From positions 2,356,001 through 2,420,000 of the forward strand of contig NZ_CP188258.1 in the NCBI RefSeq assembly GCF_049994905.1: a DNA stretch of 64,000 nt. The letters are read 5' to 3'. Positions 1-8,222 of the stretch are shown here, in pieces; positions within the stretch are counted from its first letter, which is position 1, and each line of letters begins with the position of its first letter. The DNA is from Diaminobutyricibacter sp049994905. Lineage in GTDB: Bacteria > Actinomycetota > Actinomycetes > Actinomycetales > Microbacteriaceae. Both the position numbers and the translations under genes were made by a program. Below the pieces are notes generated by a model that worked only from the letters and a program-made list of their open reading frames with translations, was not told where the DNA came from and searched no databases.

Positions 1-843
1 CTGAACAACCTCCAGAAGGGCCAGGTCCGCAAGGGCGTCGTCTCGTCGATCGTCAACTTCGGTGCGTTCGTCGACCTCGGCGGCGTCGACGGTCTCGTGC
101 ACGTCTCGGAGCTCTCGTGGAAGCACATCGAGCACGCCTCCGAGGTCGTCGAGGTCGGCCAGGAAGTCACCGTCGAGATCCTCGAGGTCGACCTGGACCG
201 CGAGCGCGTCTCGCTGTCGCTCAAGGCGACCCAGGAAGACCCGTGGCAGGTTTTCGCCCGCACCCACGCCATCGGCCAGGTCGCACCGGGCAAGGTCACC
301 AAGCTCGTTCCATTCGGTGCGTTCGTGCGCGTCGCAGACGGCATCGAGGGCCTCGTGCACATCTCGGAGCTGTCCGGCAAGCACGTCGAGCTCGCTGAGC
401 AGGTCGTGTCGGTCGGCGACGAGGTGTTCGTCAAGGTCATCGACATCGACCTCGAGCGTCGCCGCATCTCCCTCTCGCTGAAGCAGGCGAACGAGGGCGT
501 CGACCCCGAGGGCACCGAGTTCGACCCGGCGCTCTACGGCATGCTCACGGAGTACGACGACCAGGGCAACTACAAGTACCCGGAGGGCTTCGACCCCGAG
601 ACGAACGAATGGCGCGAAGGCTTCGAGGCCCAGCGCGAGAAGTGGGAGCAGGAGTACGCTGCAGCCCAGGCTCGCTGGGAGGCCCACAAGAAGCAGGTCG
701 CCAAGGGTCTTGAAGAGGCCGCTGTCGAAGGCGCTGCCGCTGCCGGCGGTTCCACGTTCTCGACCGAGTCCTCCTCGGTCGGTACGCTCGCCGACGACGA
801 GTCGCTTGCTGCTCTGCGCGAGAAGCTCTCGAGCAACAACTAA
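1..843 (+). CDS. rpsA: 30S ribosomal protein S1 (3' part)
   Basis: C-terminal 280 residues of ribosomal protein S1, which binds mRNA on the 30S subunit; the gene enters from the left edge, so the start is not visible. Two S1 (OB-fold) RNA-binding repeats can be read: one from the first residues to about residue 75 (GAFVDLGGVDGLVHVSELS) and one at about 85-162 (GAFVRVADGIEGLVHISELS). They are followed by a charged Glu/Trp-rich segment and an Ala/Ser-rich acidic tail, as usual for actinobacterial S1. The reading frame is open from base 1 and ends in TAA. A GC-rich hairpin follows within 20 bases. coaE downstream is a normal neighbour of rpsA in this group. Confidence 0.95.
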   Translation: MNNLQKGQVRKGVVSSIVNFGAFVDLGGVDGLVHVSELSWKHIEHASEVVEVGQEVTVEILEVDLDRERVSLSLKATQEDPWQVFARTHAIGQVAPGKVTKLVPFGAFVRVADGIEGLVHISELSGKHVELAEQVVSVGDEVFVKVIDIDLERRRISLSLKQANEGVDPEGTEFDPALYGMLTEYDDQGNYKYPEGFDPETNEWREGFEAQREKWEQEYAAAQARWEAHKKQVAKGLEEAAVEGAAAAGGSTFSTESSSVGTLADDESLAALREKLSSNN

Positions 844-860
844 GCACTGCCTGACTGGAA

Positions 861-889
861 CGGCCGGACCCTTCGGGGCCCGGCCGTTT
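861..889 (+). terminator. intrinsic terminator of rpsA
   Basis: An 11-bp GC stem with one internal mismatch, closed by a TTCG tetraloop and followed by TTT, starts 17 bases after the rpsA stop. It separates rpsA from coaE, which has its own promoter signal. Confidence 0.75.
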
Positions 890-992
890 CGGCGTTCGGG
901 CCGGACGCCGAGCCTGCACGGTGCGGCCGAGTCTGCGCGGCGCGCAAGGCACCCTCGACCGCAGGTGTCACGGTCGGCCCGGGTCGGAGCCC

Positions 993-998
993 TAGCAT
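993..998 (+). promoter_or_regulatory. -10 hexamer of leaderless coaE
   Basis: TAGCAT, 6 bases before the GTG at 1005 and 3 before the alternative GTG at 1002. The spacing supports a leaderless start at 1005. No clear -35 box is seen. Confidence 0.5.
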
Positions 999-1004
999 GG
1001 AGTG

Positions 1005-1604
1005 GTGCAGCTGATTGGACTCACCGGCGGGATCGCGTCAGGCAAATCGACCGTGGCCCGGCGCCTGGCGGAACACGGAGCCGTCGCGGTGGACGCCGAC
1101 CAGATCGCCCGCGAGGTCGTCGAGCCCGGCACCCCTGGGCTCGCGCAGATCGCGGAAACGTTCGGCGACGCCGTGCTGAACCCCGACGGCAGCCTGAACC
1201 GTGCTGCGCTCGGCGCGATCGTGTTCAGCGACGAATCGTCCCGGCTCCGACTCAACGCCATCACCCATCCTGCAGTTCTCCAGCGGTCGACCGAGCGTTT
1301 CGAGGAGGCGCGTCGCGCCGATCCGGATGCCGTGGTCGTCTACGACGTGCCCTTGCTCGTCGAGTCGGCCAACGCCTATCCGTTCGACGTCATCGTCGTC
1401 GCCCACGCGGACGCCGAGACGCGCATCCGCCGTCTCGTCGAGCTGCGCGGGATGGATGAGAACGAGGCGGCCCGCCGCATCCGCTCCCAGGCGTCCGACG
1501 GCGAACGCCTCGCCGTCGCCGATGTGGTCATCGACACCGATGGCAGCCTCGAACACACTCTCGAGCAGGCCGACGCGCTGTGGGAGCGGCTGACCAGGAG
1601 CTGA
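1005..1604 (+). CDS. coaE: dephospho-CoA kinase
   Basis: Cytoplasmic kinase that phosphorylates the 3'-hydroxyl of dephospho-CoA, the last step of coenzyme A synthesis. The protein starts MQLIGLTGGIASGKST, with the CoaE P-loop (GGIASGKST) in the first 16 residues. The family's VDAD motif follows (VAVDADQIAREVV) and the nucleotide-binding part includes DVPLLVES. At 199 aa it has normal CoaE length. I chose the GTG at 1005 over the one at 1002 because it leaves 6 bases after the TAGCAT box; the choice changes only one residue. The rpsA-coaE-uvrB order is conserved in Micrococcales. Confidence 0.93.
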   Translation: MQLIGLTGGIASGKSTVARRLAEHGAVAVDADQIAREVVEPGTPGLAQIAETFGDAVLNPDGSLNRAALGAIVFSDESSRLRLNAITHPAVLQRSTERFEEARRADPDAVVVYDVPLLVESANAYPFDVIVVAHADAETRIRRLVELRGMDENEAARRIRSQASDGERLAVADVVIDTDGSLEHTLEQADALWERLTRS

Positions 1605-1669
1605 CGCGGATGCGGGGAATGGCACTTTCGCCGAGAGCGCACACCCGGTGCGATGTCGGCGGCGCTCCT

Positions 1670-1675
1670 TAGACT
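1670..1675 (+). promoter_or_regulatory. -10 hexamer of leaderless uvrB
   Basis: TAGACT lies 6 bases before the uvrB ATG, and no Shine-Dalgarno sequence is present, so transcription likely begins at or beside the start codon. No LexA box is visible here, unlike at uvrA. Confidence 0.6.
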
Positions 1676-1681
1676 GAAGTC

Positions 1682-3748
1682 ATGGAAACGACTCGCGCCG
1701 TGCGCCCCTTCGAGGTCATCAGCGAGTACACGCCGAGCGGCGACCAGCCCCAGGCCATCGCCGAGCTGACCGCGCGCATCAACGCCGGCGAGACCGACGT
1801 GGTGCTCCTCGGCGCCACCGGCACGGGCAAGTCCGCGACGACGGCGTGGCTGATCGAGGCGGTGCAGCGCCCGACTCTCGTCCTTGCGCACAACAAGACT
1901 CTCGCCGCCCAGCTCGCCAACGAGTTCCGGGAGCTCCTGCCGAACAACGCGGTCGAATACTTCGTCTCGTATTACGACTACTACCAGCCTGAGGCGTACG
2001 TGCCCCAGACCGACACCTTCATCGAGAAAGACTCCTCGATCAACGCCGAGGTGGAGCGACTGCGCCACTCGACCACCAACTCGCTGCTCAGCCGACGCGA
2101 TGTCATCGTCGTCTCGACCGTCTCGTGCATCTACGGCCTCGGCGCTGCAGAGGAGTACCTCGGGGCCATGGCAGCACTGCAGGTCGGCGACAACGTCGGG
2201 CGAGATGCGCTGATCCGCAAGCTCGTCGGCATGCAGTACGAGCGCAATGACGTCGACTTCTCTCGCGGCAAGTTCCGGGTGCGGGGCGACACGATCGAGA
2301 TCATCCCGGTCTACGAAGAGCACGCCGTACGCATCGAGCTCTTCGGCGACGAGATCGAAGCCCTCTACGCGTTGCATCCTCTGACCGGCGACATCATCAA
2401 TCGAATGGATGCCGTCTCCATCTTCCCGGCGACCCACTATGCCGCGAGCCCGGCGACAATGCAACGGGCTATCGGCACCATCCAGACCGAACTCCACGAC
2501 CGGCTCGTGGAACTCGAACGCGAAGGCAAGCTGCTCGAAGCCCAGCGGCTCCGCATGCGTACCAGCTTCGACATCGAGATGATGGAGCAGATCGGTTTCT
2601 GCTCCGGCATCGAGAACTACTCGCGTCACATCGATGGACGCCGGCCCGGCGAGGCGCCCAACTGCCTCCTCGACTATTTCCCCGACGACTTCCTCGTCGT
2701 CATCGATGAGTCGCACGTGACGGTGCCACAGATCGGAGCGATGTACGAGGGCGACTCCTCGCGCAAGAGAACGCTGGTCGAGCACGGCTTCCGTCTCCCG
2801 AGCGCGCTCGACAACCGTCCGTTGAAGTGGAACGAGTTCAAGGAACGCGTCGGCCAGACGGTCTACCTCTCGGCAACGCCCGGCCGGTACGAGATGGGGA
2901 TCGCCGACGGTGTCGTCGAACAGATCATCCGCCCCACCGGACTCATCGATCCCGAGATCGTCGTGAAGCCGACGAAGGGTCAGATCGACGACCTCCTCGA
3001 GGAGATCCGCCTGCGGGCCGAGCGCAATGAGCGCGTGCTGGTGACGACCCTGACGAAGAAGATGGCAGAAGAACTCACCGACTTCCTTGCTGAGGCCGGC
3101 GTGCGCGTGCGCTACCTGCATTCTGATGTCGACACCCTCCGACGTGTCGAGCTCCTGACCGAACTGCGGGCGGGTGTCTACGACGTGCTCGTCGGCATCA
3201 ACCTGCTGCGTGAAGGCCTCGACCTGCCCGAGGTCTCGCTCGTCGCGATCCTCGACGCCGACAAAGAAGGCTTTCTGCGGTCTTCCACGTCGCTCATCCA
3301 GACGATCGGCCGCGCGGCACGCAACGTGTCCGGCCAGGTGCACATGTACGCGGATGTCCTGACCGATTCGATGAAGCAGGCGATCGAAGAGACCACCCGC
3401 CGCAGAGAGCGCCAGGTGGAGTACAACACCGCCAACGGCATCGATCCGACGCCGCTCCGCAAGCGCATCGCAGACATCACCGACGTGCTCGCCCGCGAAG
3501 AGGCCGACACCGCGGCCATGCTGGCCGGCCGCGAACAGCGCAGAAAGAGCCCCGTTCCCAACCTGCGCCGCGAAGGAATCGCTGCCGCCGGCGCGAACGA
3601 ACTCGAATCGCTGATCGCCGACCTCAACGAGCAGATGCTCCAGGCCGCGGGCGAACTCAAGTTCGAGCTCGCGGCCCGGCTGCGTGACGAGCTCTCCGAC
3701 CTCAAACACGACCTGCGCCAGATGGAGAAAGCCGGACATCTGGGTTGA
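1682..3748 (+). CDS. uvrB: excinuclease ABC subunit B
   Basis: Damage-verification helicase subunit of nucleotide excision repair; it is loaded by UvrA and recruits UvrC. Visible are Walker A (GATGTGKSATT, near residue 41), the Tyr-rich beta-hairpin that clamps DNA (YYDYYQPEAYVPQTD), helicase motifs including VVIDESHVTVPQ and QTIGRAARN, and a C-terminal UVR domain (about residues 640-675) that contacts UvrC. At 688 aa it is standard length. The ATG is preceded directly by a -10 box, so it is probably leaderless. uvrA and uvrC lie about 4.5 kb downstream rather than adjacent. Confidence 0.97.
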   Translation: METTRAVRPFEVISEYTPSGDQPQAIAELTARINAGETDVVLLGATGTGKSATTAWLIEAVQRPTLVLAHNKTLAAQLANEFRELLPNNAVEYFVSYYDYYQPEAYVPQTDTFIEKDSSINAEVERLRHSTTNSLLSRRDVIVVSTVSCIYGLGAAEEYLGAMAALQVGDNVGRDALIRKLVGMQYERNDVDFSRGKFRVRGDTIEIIPVYEEHAVRIELFGDEIEALYALHPLTGDIINRMDAVSIFPATHYAASPATMQRAIGTIQTELHDRLVELEREGKLLEAQRLRMRTSFDIEMMEQIGFCSGIENYSRHIDGRRPGEAPNCLLDYFPDDFLVVIDESHVTVPQIGAMYEGDSSRKRTLVEHGFRLPSALDNRPLKWNEFKERVGQTVYLSATPGRYEMGIADGVVEQIIRPTGLIDPEIVVKPTKGQIDDLLEEIRLRAERNERVLVTTLTKKMAEELTDFLAEAGVRVRYLHSDVDTLRRVELLTELRAGVYDVLVGINLLREGLDLPEVSLVAILDADKEGFLRSSTSLIQTIGRAARNVSGQVHMYADVLTDSMKQAIEETTRRRERQVEYNTANGIDPTPLRKRIADITDVLAREEADTAAMLAGREQRRKSPVPNLRREGIAAAGANELESLIADLNEQMLQAAGELKFELAARLRDELSDLKHDLRQMEKAGHLG

Positions 3749-3763
3749 TTCGCGCTGCGGCGG

Positions 3764-3769
3764 TACGGT
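3764..3769 (+). promoter_or_regulatory. -10 hexamer before the 16-codon leader ORF
   Basis: TACGGT, 16 bases after the uvrB stop and 6 bases before the ATG at 3776, the same spacing as at the leaderless genes of this window. Confidence 0.4.
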
Positions 3770-3775
3770 GAACGA

Positions 3776-3826
3776 ATGGGCACCGCAGCCGCGTCGGGGA
3801 GCACGACCGGCGATCGAGGCGAGTGA
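3776..3826 (+). CDS. possible 16-aa leader peptide of the MoxR/DUF58 operon
   Basis: ATG to TGA, encoding MGTAAASGSTTGDRGE. Its ATG sits 6 bases after TACGGT, as expected for a leaderless mRNA, and its TGA overlaps a GAGG sequence (3825-3828) that is well placed as the ribosome binding site of the next gene (ATG at 3837). This would couple translation of the leader to the operon. No homology is recognised, and a chance ORF of this size is possible. The alternative is that transcription starts here only to give the next gene a ~60-base leader. Confidence 0.35.
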   Translation: MGTAAASGSTTGDRGE

Positions 3827-3836
3827 GGCGACGCAG

Positions 3837-4571
3837 ATGAAACAGCGAACCGTGCTCGCTCTGTGCGTGGTGCTGGGAATCACCCTCATCGGCGGCATCC
3901 TGTTTCAGGGCCCCGCGACGTTCTCGGGCATCCGCTGGGTGCCCGACTGGTCACAGCCCACCGTCTCTCCGCAGCCCCAGCCCCCGCACACGGCCGACTC
4001 GGGCACGAATCACAGTTCCCTCCCGACGCCGTTCGTCATCGACGGCACGCCGCTGCTCTGGCTCGCAATCGCTGCGCTCATCGTTCTCGCTGGTCTGCTG
4101 CTCGGCCGGATGCTCCGCCGCAGGGAGGCGCTCGGAAGGCCGCTCGACAGTGCACGCCTGCTCGACGCCGGGCCCGCTTCGGAGCCGGAGCCGCCATCCG
4201 CCCCCGCCGCCCCCGCGCTCCAGCGCGGCTTCGACCGCGCATTGACGACGCTCGGCGAAGACCGGACTCCGCGTGACGCGATCGAGCGCGCCTGGCTGGG
4301 CCTTCAGGAGGCAGCGGAGGAATCCGGGGTCCAACGGCGGGCGGCGGAGACGCCGGCGGAGTTCACCCAGCGCGTGCTCGCGCGGGTTCACGCCGACGAC
4401 GAGGCTGCGCGAACGCTTCTCACCCTCTATCTCCGCGTGCGATTCGGGGACACCCCGGTAACCGTCAGCGATATCGCATTGGCACGCCAATCGCTCGAGC
4501 GGCTCGCCGCGTCGTGGGGCGCCGCACCCGATGCCGGCCGGCCGCTTGGTGTCGAAGGGGGTTCTTCATGA
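3837..4571 (+). CDS. DUF4129 membrane protein
   Basis: A 244-aa protein with an N-terminal hydrophobic segment (about residues 5-22), a Pro/Gln-rich external-looking stretch, a second membrane segment (about 72-92) and an Arg-rich cytoplasmic start (GRMLRRREALGRP). The C-terminal ~75 residues match the DUF4129 pattern (ETPAEFTQRVL...LYLRVRFGDTPVTVSD). DUF4129 proteins are commonly encoded with MoxR ATPases, DUF58 proteins and transglutaminases; their biochemical role is unknown. The start at 3837 is chosen for the GAGG 8 bases upstream; a longer frame from 3684 would run inside uvrB. The stop overlaps the next ATG, so this is the first main gene of a tightly coupled operon. Confidence 0.8.
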   Translation: MKQRTVLALCVVLGITLIGGILFQGPATFSGIRWVPDWSQPTVSPQPQPPHTADSGTNHSSLPTPFVIDGTPLLWLAIAALIVLAGLLLGRMLRRREALGRPLDSARLLDAGPASEPEPPSAPAAPALQRGFDRALTTLGEDRTPRDAIERAWLGLQEAAEESGVQRRAAETPAEFTQRVLARVHADDEAARTLLTLYLRVRFGDTPVTVSDIALARQSLERLAASWGAAPDAGRPLGVEGGSS

Positions 4572-5107
4572 GTGAGAGGGCACCGCGCAGTCTGCTCCTT
4601 CGGCCGCCCCTGCGTGGACGGTTGGCCTTGTGCGTCGCGATGGGCGCCGCCGTCGGGGTGATCGCCTGGTATTTCGGCATGGACGTCGCCCACGCGATCG
4701 CGCTCGGTCTGGTTGTCTCCGTGGTGGCCGCAGTCCTCGGCGCAGTGCCCGAGCATCGGCCCGCCGACTGGGCGCGGGAGCGCGGGCCCGCTGAGACGGG
4801 CATCCGCCGCGACGTGAGCCACCTCTCCTGGTCCCTCCATTCGCGATCGGGCGCGGTCGCAGCCTCCGCGCATCGCCGGCTGCGCGACCTGGCCAGGACC
4901 GTTCTCGCGCGCCACGAGCTCGACCTCGACGAAGCCTCCGATGCTGCGGCGAGCGAGCGGTTGCTGGGAGCGGCAGCCTGGAACACGATCCGTCCCGGCG
5001 AGCGCGCACTGCCGCACCTCGCGGAGGTGGAGGCCACGCTCGACGCCCTGCAGAAGCTCGACCTGAAACCTGCAGAGTCCGAACCCGTGCCAGAGGAGCC
5101 TCGATGA
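4568..5107 (+). CDS. hypothetical membrane protein of the MoxR/DUF58 operon
   Basis: A 179-aa protein not recognised by family. Two adjacent membrane segments near residues 18-58 (LALCVAMGAAVGVIAWYFGM and AIALGLVVSVVAAVLGAV) are followed by a mostly helical cytoplasmic part with Arg/His- and Ala/Glu-rich stretches. It begins at an ATGA overlap with the DUF4129 gene and ends at an ATGA overlap with moxR, so the three genes are probably translationally coupled. Position suggests it is a membrane partner of the MoxR/DUF58 machinery; function is inference only. Confidence 0.7.
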   Translation: MSERAPRSLLLRPPLRGRLALCVAMGAAVGVIAWYFGMDVAHAIALGLVVSVVAAVLGAVPEHRPADWARERGPAETGIRRDVSHLSWSLHSRSGAVAASAHRRLRDLARTVLARHELDLDEASDAAASERLLGAAAWNTIRPGERALPHLAEVEATLDALQKLDLKPAESEPVPEEPR

Positions 5108-6123
5108 TCGCTGACCCCGCAACGACCGATCTGCCGCAGCCTCTCCCCGTACGGGAGGTGGCGACACTCGCCGAATCGATCCTCGACCGCGTGTCGACCG
5201 TCGTCGTGGGCATGCGCGAGCCGCTCGAACTGGCCCTCGCGACCATCCTCGCCGGCGGGCACGTACTGTTCGAAGACGTGCCCGGCCTCGGCAAGACCCT
5301 GGCCGCGCGCAGCCTGGCGACGGCGATCGGGCTCGAGTTCCGGCGTTTGCAGTGCACTCCGGACCTCCTGCCGGCCGACATCACCGGATCGTTCGTCTAC
5401 GCGCCCGCAGACGCCGACTTCGTCTTCCGCCCCGGTCCCGTATTCACCGGACTCTTCCTCGCCGACGAGATCAACCGCACCTCGCCCAAGACACAGTCAG
5501 CGCTCCTCGAAGCGATGGCGGAAGGGCAGGTCACGGTCGAGGGCCGCAGCTTCCAGCTACCGGTTCCCTTCCATGTGATCGCCACCTCCAACCCCATCGA
5601 ATACGAAGGCACCTACGCCCTCCCGGAGGCCCAGCTCGACCGGTTCATGGTGCGTCTCGCCGTGGGCTACCCCGACACCGAAGGCGAGAGCCGGGTCCTC
5701 CTCGCCCGCATCGCGCGGCACCAGGAGCGCGCGCCGATCGAACCCGTCGTGAGCGCAGACACCCTGCGCGCGATGCAGGCGGGCGTAGAACACGTCGACG
5801 TCGACCCGGACATCGCTGCATACTGCGTGGCCCTTGCCGCAGCGACGCGGCGACACCGTTCCGTGCAGGTCGGCGCATCACCTCGTGGTTCGCAGAGCCT
5901 GCTCCTGGTGGCGCGTGCCAAGGCCGTGATGGACGGGCGCGACTTCGTGATCCCCGACGATGTGAAGGCGGTCGCGGTGCCCGTGCTCGCACACCGGCTC
6001 TCCCTGACCGTCCAGGCCTGGACCGGGGGAGTGCAGGCCACCCAGATCGTGAGCGAGCTCGTCAATACCGTCGCGGGGCCTCCTGTCGTCGGCACAAGGG
6101 CATCCGGACCGGCGGCGGACTGA
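5104..6123 (+). CDS. MoxR-family AAA+ ATPase
   Basis: AAA+ ATPase of the MoxR class (339 aa), thought to act as a chaperone or activator for its operon partners. Walker A is EDVPGLGKT (residues 57-65), Walker B LFLADEINR, sensor-type ATSNPIEYEGTYALPEAQLDRF, and a C-terminal lid domain that includes GASPRGSQSLLLVARAKA. These are canonical MoxR motifs. The ATG overlaps the stop of the preceding membrane gene (ATGA) and the DUF58 gene follows after 2 bases. The usual partner pair MoxR-DUF58 is therefore intact. Confidence 0.92.
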   Translation: MIADPATTDLPQPLPVREVATLAESILDRVSTVVVGMREPLELALATILAGGHVLFEDVPGLGKTLAARSLATAIGLEFRRLQCTPDLLPADITGSFVYAPADADFVFRPGPVFTGLFLADEINRTSPKTQSALLEAMAEGQVTVEGRSFQLPVPFHVIATSNPIEYEGTYALPEAQLDRFMVRLAVGYPDTEGESRVLLARIARHQERAPIEPVVSADTLRAMQAGVEHVDVDPDIAAYCVALAAATRRHRSVQVGASPRGSQSLLLVARAKAVMDGRDFVIPDDVKAVAVPVLAHRLSLTVQAWTGGVQATQIVSELVNTVAGPPVVGTRASGPAAD

Positions 6124-6125
6124 CC

Positions 6126-7466
6126 ATGGACCAGGGCGGCGCGGCACCCGACGTCGCAGCAGAGCGCGCGGCGACGACGTCCAGCCACGGCTGGTCGATG
6201 AGCGCTGCGGTAACGGCCGCGGTCGTCGTCGCACTCCTCTGCCTCGGGATGGCCCTGGCGGTCTCAAACGTCGAACTCGCCCTCGTCGGTCTTCCGCTCG
6301 CCATTTCCGCTGCACTCGCCTGGGACCGGCGCCCGTCCACCCGCACGCTTTCCACATACACCTCCACGACAGAGCGCGGAAGGGACCGGACGCACCTCGA
6401 CTACACGGTCGCCATCACGGCCGGGCCGGGCATCGACGCCGTGCACGCTCGCCTGAGGACCCTCGGCGCGCCGGAACGCGACTACGTCGTCGCTCCGGAC
6501 ACGGCGGCTGCGCTCAGCGGGAGCATCCCGGTCCTGCATTCCGGCCCGCAACGCTTCATCGAGACCCGCTACCGTCTCATCGGGGCGGATGCGTCGTTCC
6601 TGTCAGACCCGACCCTCCCGCTCTTCGCGGAGCGTGTTGTAGAACCGCCATACATCGCCCCCCGCAGCCTGCCGTTGCCGGAACGCCTGACCGGGCTGAC
6701 AGGACCGCACAGCTCGTCTCGGCGCGGCGACGGCGGCGAATTCCGGGACATCGACCGGTTCACGAGCGGGGACAGGCTGCGGCGAATCGACTGGCGTGCC
6801 ACGGCCCGGCGCGCGCAGGCGCCGGGCGAACTCTACGTGCGCCGCACCACCGCGACGTCGGATGCGGCCATCCTGATCGTCCTCGACAGCAGGGACGACG
6901 TGACCGACGGGGTTGCAGAATGGAGCAGCGGCGCTCCACGCAACAGCGGCGTCAGCTCGCTCGACCTCGCCCGTGAGGGTGCGAGTTCGCTGACGGCGGG
7001 CTACATCCGGGCGGGGGACCGCGTTGGGTTCCACGACCTGGCGACCCAGACCCGGGCCCTCAGGCCCGGCGGAGGGGCGCGTCACCTCTATCGTGTGCTC
7101 GACGCGATCGCACGCACGACGCCGTCAGGGTACGCGTCCGACCGAGTACGTGCGCCGCAGGTGGTTCCCGGAGCTGAGATCATCGTCTTCTCGACCTTCC
7201 TCGACGACGAAGCCGCGCACCTCGCCCTCCTGTGGCGCGCCTCAGGGCACCGTGTCATCGGAGTCGACTCACTGCCATCGCCGGTGACCGCCGGACTCGT
7301 CCGGCGCGAACTCGTCGCATTCCGCATCGTCATGATGGAGCGCGACGAGCGACTGCACCGGCTGCGCGCGGCGGGCATCGACGTCGTGCGCTGGCAGCGC
7401 TCCGCCGACGAGCCGGATCGTGAAGCCGTCCTCAAGATCCTCAGCCGCCCGAGGGGTGTGCGATGA
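6126..7466 (+). CDS. DUF58 domain protein
   Basis: A 446-aa membrane-anchored protein. Two hydrophobic segments occur near residues 25-65, followed by an extracytoplasmic or cytosolic beta-rich region. The DUF58 signature lies around residues 206-229 (FRDIDRFTSGDRLRRIDWRA), and a von Willebrand A-like fold follows with the Asp-Ser motif ILIVLDSRDD. DUF58 proteins typically pair with MoxR ATPases. The gene starts 2 bases after moxR and its TGA overlaps the ATG of the next membrane protein. No catalytic activity is known for the family. Confidence 0.88.
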   Translation: MDQGGAAPDVAAERAATTSSHGWSMSAAVTAAVVVALLCLGMALAVSNVELALVGLPLAISAALAWDRRPSTRTLSTYTSTTERGRDRTHLDYTVAITAGPGIDAVHARLRTLGAPERDYVVAPDTAAALSGSIPVLHSGPQRFIETRYRLIGADASFLSDPTLPLFAERVVEPPYIAPRSLPLPERLTGLTGPHSSSRRGDGGEFRDIDRFTSGDRLRRIDWRATARRAQAPGELYVRRTTATSDAAILIVLDSRDDVTDGVAEWSSGAPRNSGVSSLDLAREGASSLTAGYIRAGDRVGFHDLATQTRALRPGGGARHLYRVLDAIARTTPSGYASDRVRAPQVVPGAEIIVFSTFLDDEAAHLALLWRASGHRVIGVDSLPSPVTAGLVRRELVAFRIVMMERDERLHRLRAAGIDVVRWQRSADEPDREAVLKILSRPRGVR

Positions 7467-8029
7467 GCCGGCCCGAGAGTGTTCCCGGACCCGATCTGGA
7501 ACGCCCTTCGCACGGGATAGCCGCGATCGGCGCCTTCGTTCCCGGGTGGGTTGTGCGTGGTGTGTTCTTCGTGCTCGGAGCGACCCTCGGGATCGTCGAA
7601 GGGACCTCGGCCTTCTGGAGCGGAGTCGTCGTCGTCCTGGCGGCCACCGCGGTCGTCGTGCCGCGGTGGATGACGGCCTGGGTCATGCTCGTGGTGCTCG
7701 CCGGAACGGTCCTGACGCGCCATCCGGACCCGCTGGACTGGCACCCGTACGTGCTCGTCGCCGGGGTGCATGCCGCGCACCTGATCGCCTCCTGGATGCT
7801 GGTGGCGCCCGCACGCTCCCGCGTCCAGTTGCGGGCACTCGCGCCCACTGCAGCGCGCTTCGTCGCGATCCAGGTGCCGACACAGCTCCTCATCGTCGCC
7901 ACCCTGTGGCTGGCATCGGCGACGACGCCGCGAGGCGCCCTTCCGGCGATCGCCGTGGTCGCCGCCGGCGCGCTCGGCGCCCTCGCGCTCGTGCTCCTCG
8001 CCCCTCTGCTGCGCGAACGGCGACCCTGA
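7463..8029 (+). CDS. hypothetical membrane protein, last gene of the MoxR/DUF58 operon
   Basis: A 188-aa protein with about five hydrophobic segments (for example VVRGVFFVLGATLGIVEG, MTAWVMLVVLAGTVL and AIAVVAAGALGALALVLLAP), so it is an integral membrane protein. I do not recognise a family. Its ATG overlaps the stop of the DUF58 gene. It takes the place where a transglutaminase-domain protein often sits in related operons, but no Cys-His-Asp transglutaminase core is visible. Confidence 0.7.
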   Translation: MSRPESVPGPDLERPSHGIAAIGAFVPGWVVRGVFFVLGATLGIVEGTSAFWSGVVVVLAATAVVVPRWMTAWVMLVVLAGTVLTRHPDPLDWHPYVLVAGVHAAHLIASWMLVAPARSRVQLRALAPTAARFVAIQVPTQLLIVATLWLASATTPRGALPAIAVVAAGALGALALVLLAPLLRERRP

Positions 8030-8096
8030 GGGTATGGATGTCAGAGGCGTGATTTAGACTCGCCGCGTACAGGACGCGCAGCGCCCGGGGGAGCGC

Positions 8097-8102
8097 TACA
8101 AT
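8097..8102 (+). promoter_or_regulatory. -10 hexamer of uvrA promoter
   Basis: TACAAT ends on the first base of the LexA box, so LexA bound there would block RNA polymerase. A second TAGACT at 8055-8060 could be an additional upstream promoter. No convincing -35 hexamer is seen. Confidence 0.5.
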
Positions 8103-8117
8103 CGAAGATATGTTCGA
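8102..8117 (+). promoter_or_regulatory. LexA/SOS box upstream of uvrA
   Basis: TCGAAGATATGTTCGA matches the actinobacterial SOS box TCGAAC-N4-GTTCGA with one mismatch (G for C at position 6). It overlaps the TACAAT -10 element and lies 105 bases before the uvrA GTG. SOS induction of uvrA is established in other Actinobacteria and is inferred here. Confidence 0.85.
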
Positions 8118-8222
8118 AGCCACGTAGCCGAACACCGTGGCGGGGGCGCCGCAGACCCGGGCGGTTGCCGCCGAGAGCGAACGTGGGCCGACCCGTTCAA
8201 CGAATAGCGGAGAATTGATCGA

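Noticed and set aside
1376..3898. 840-aa open frame on the minus strand
   Set aside because: Antisense to coaE and uvrB, both certain genes; no start or ribosome binding site.
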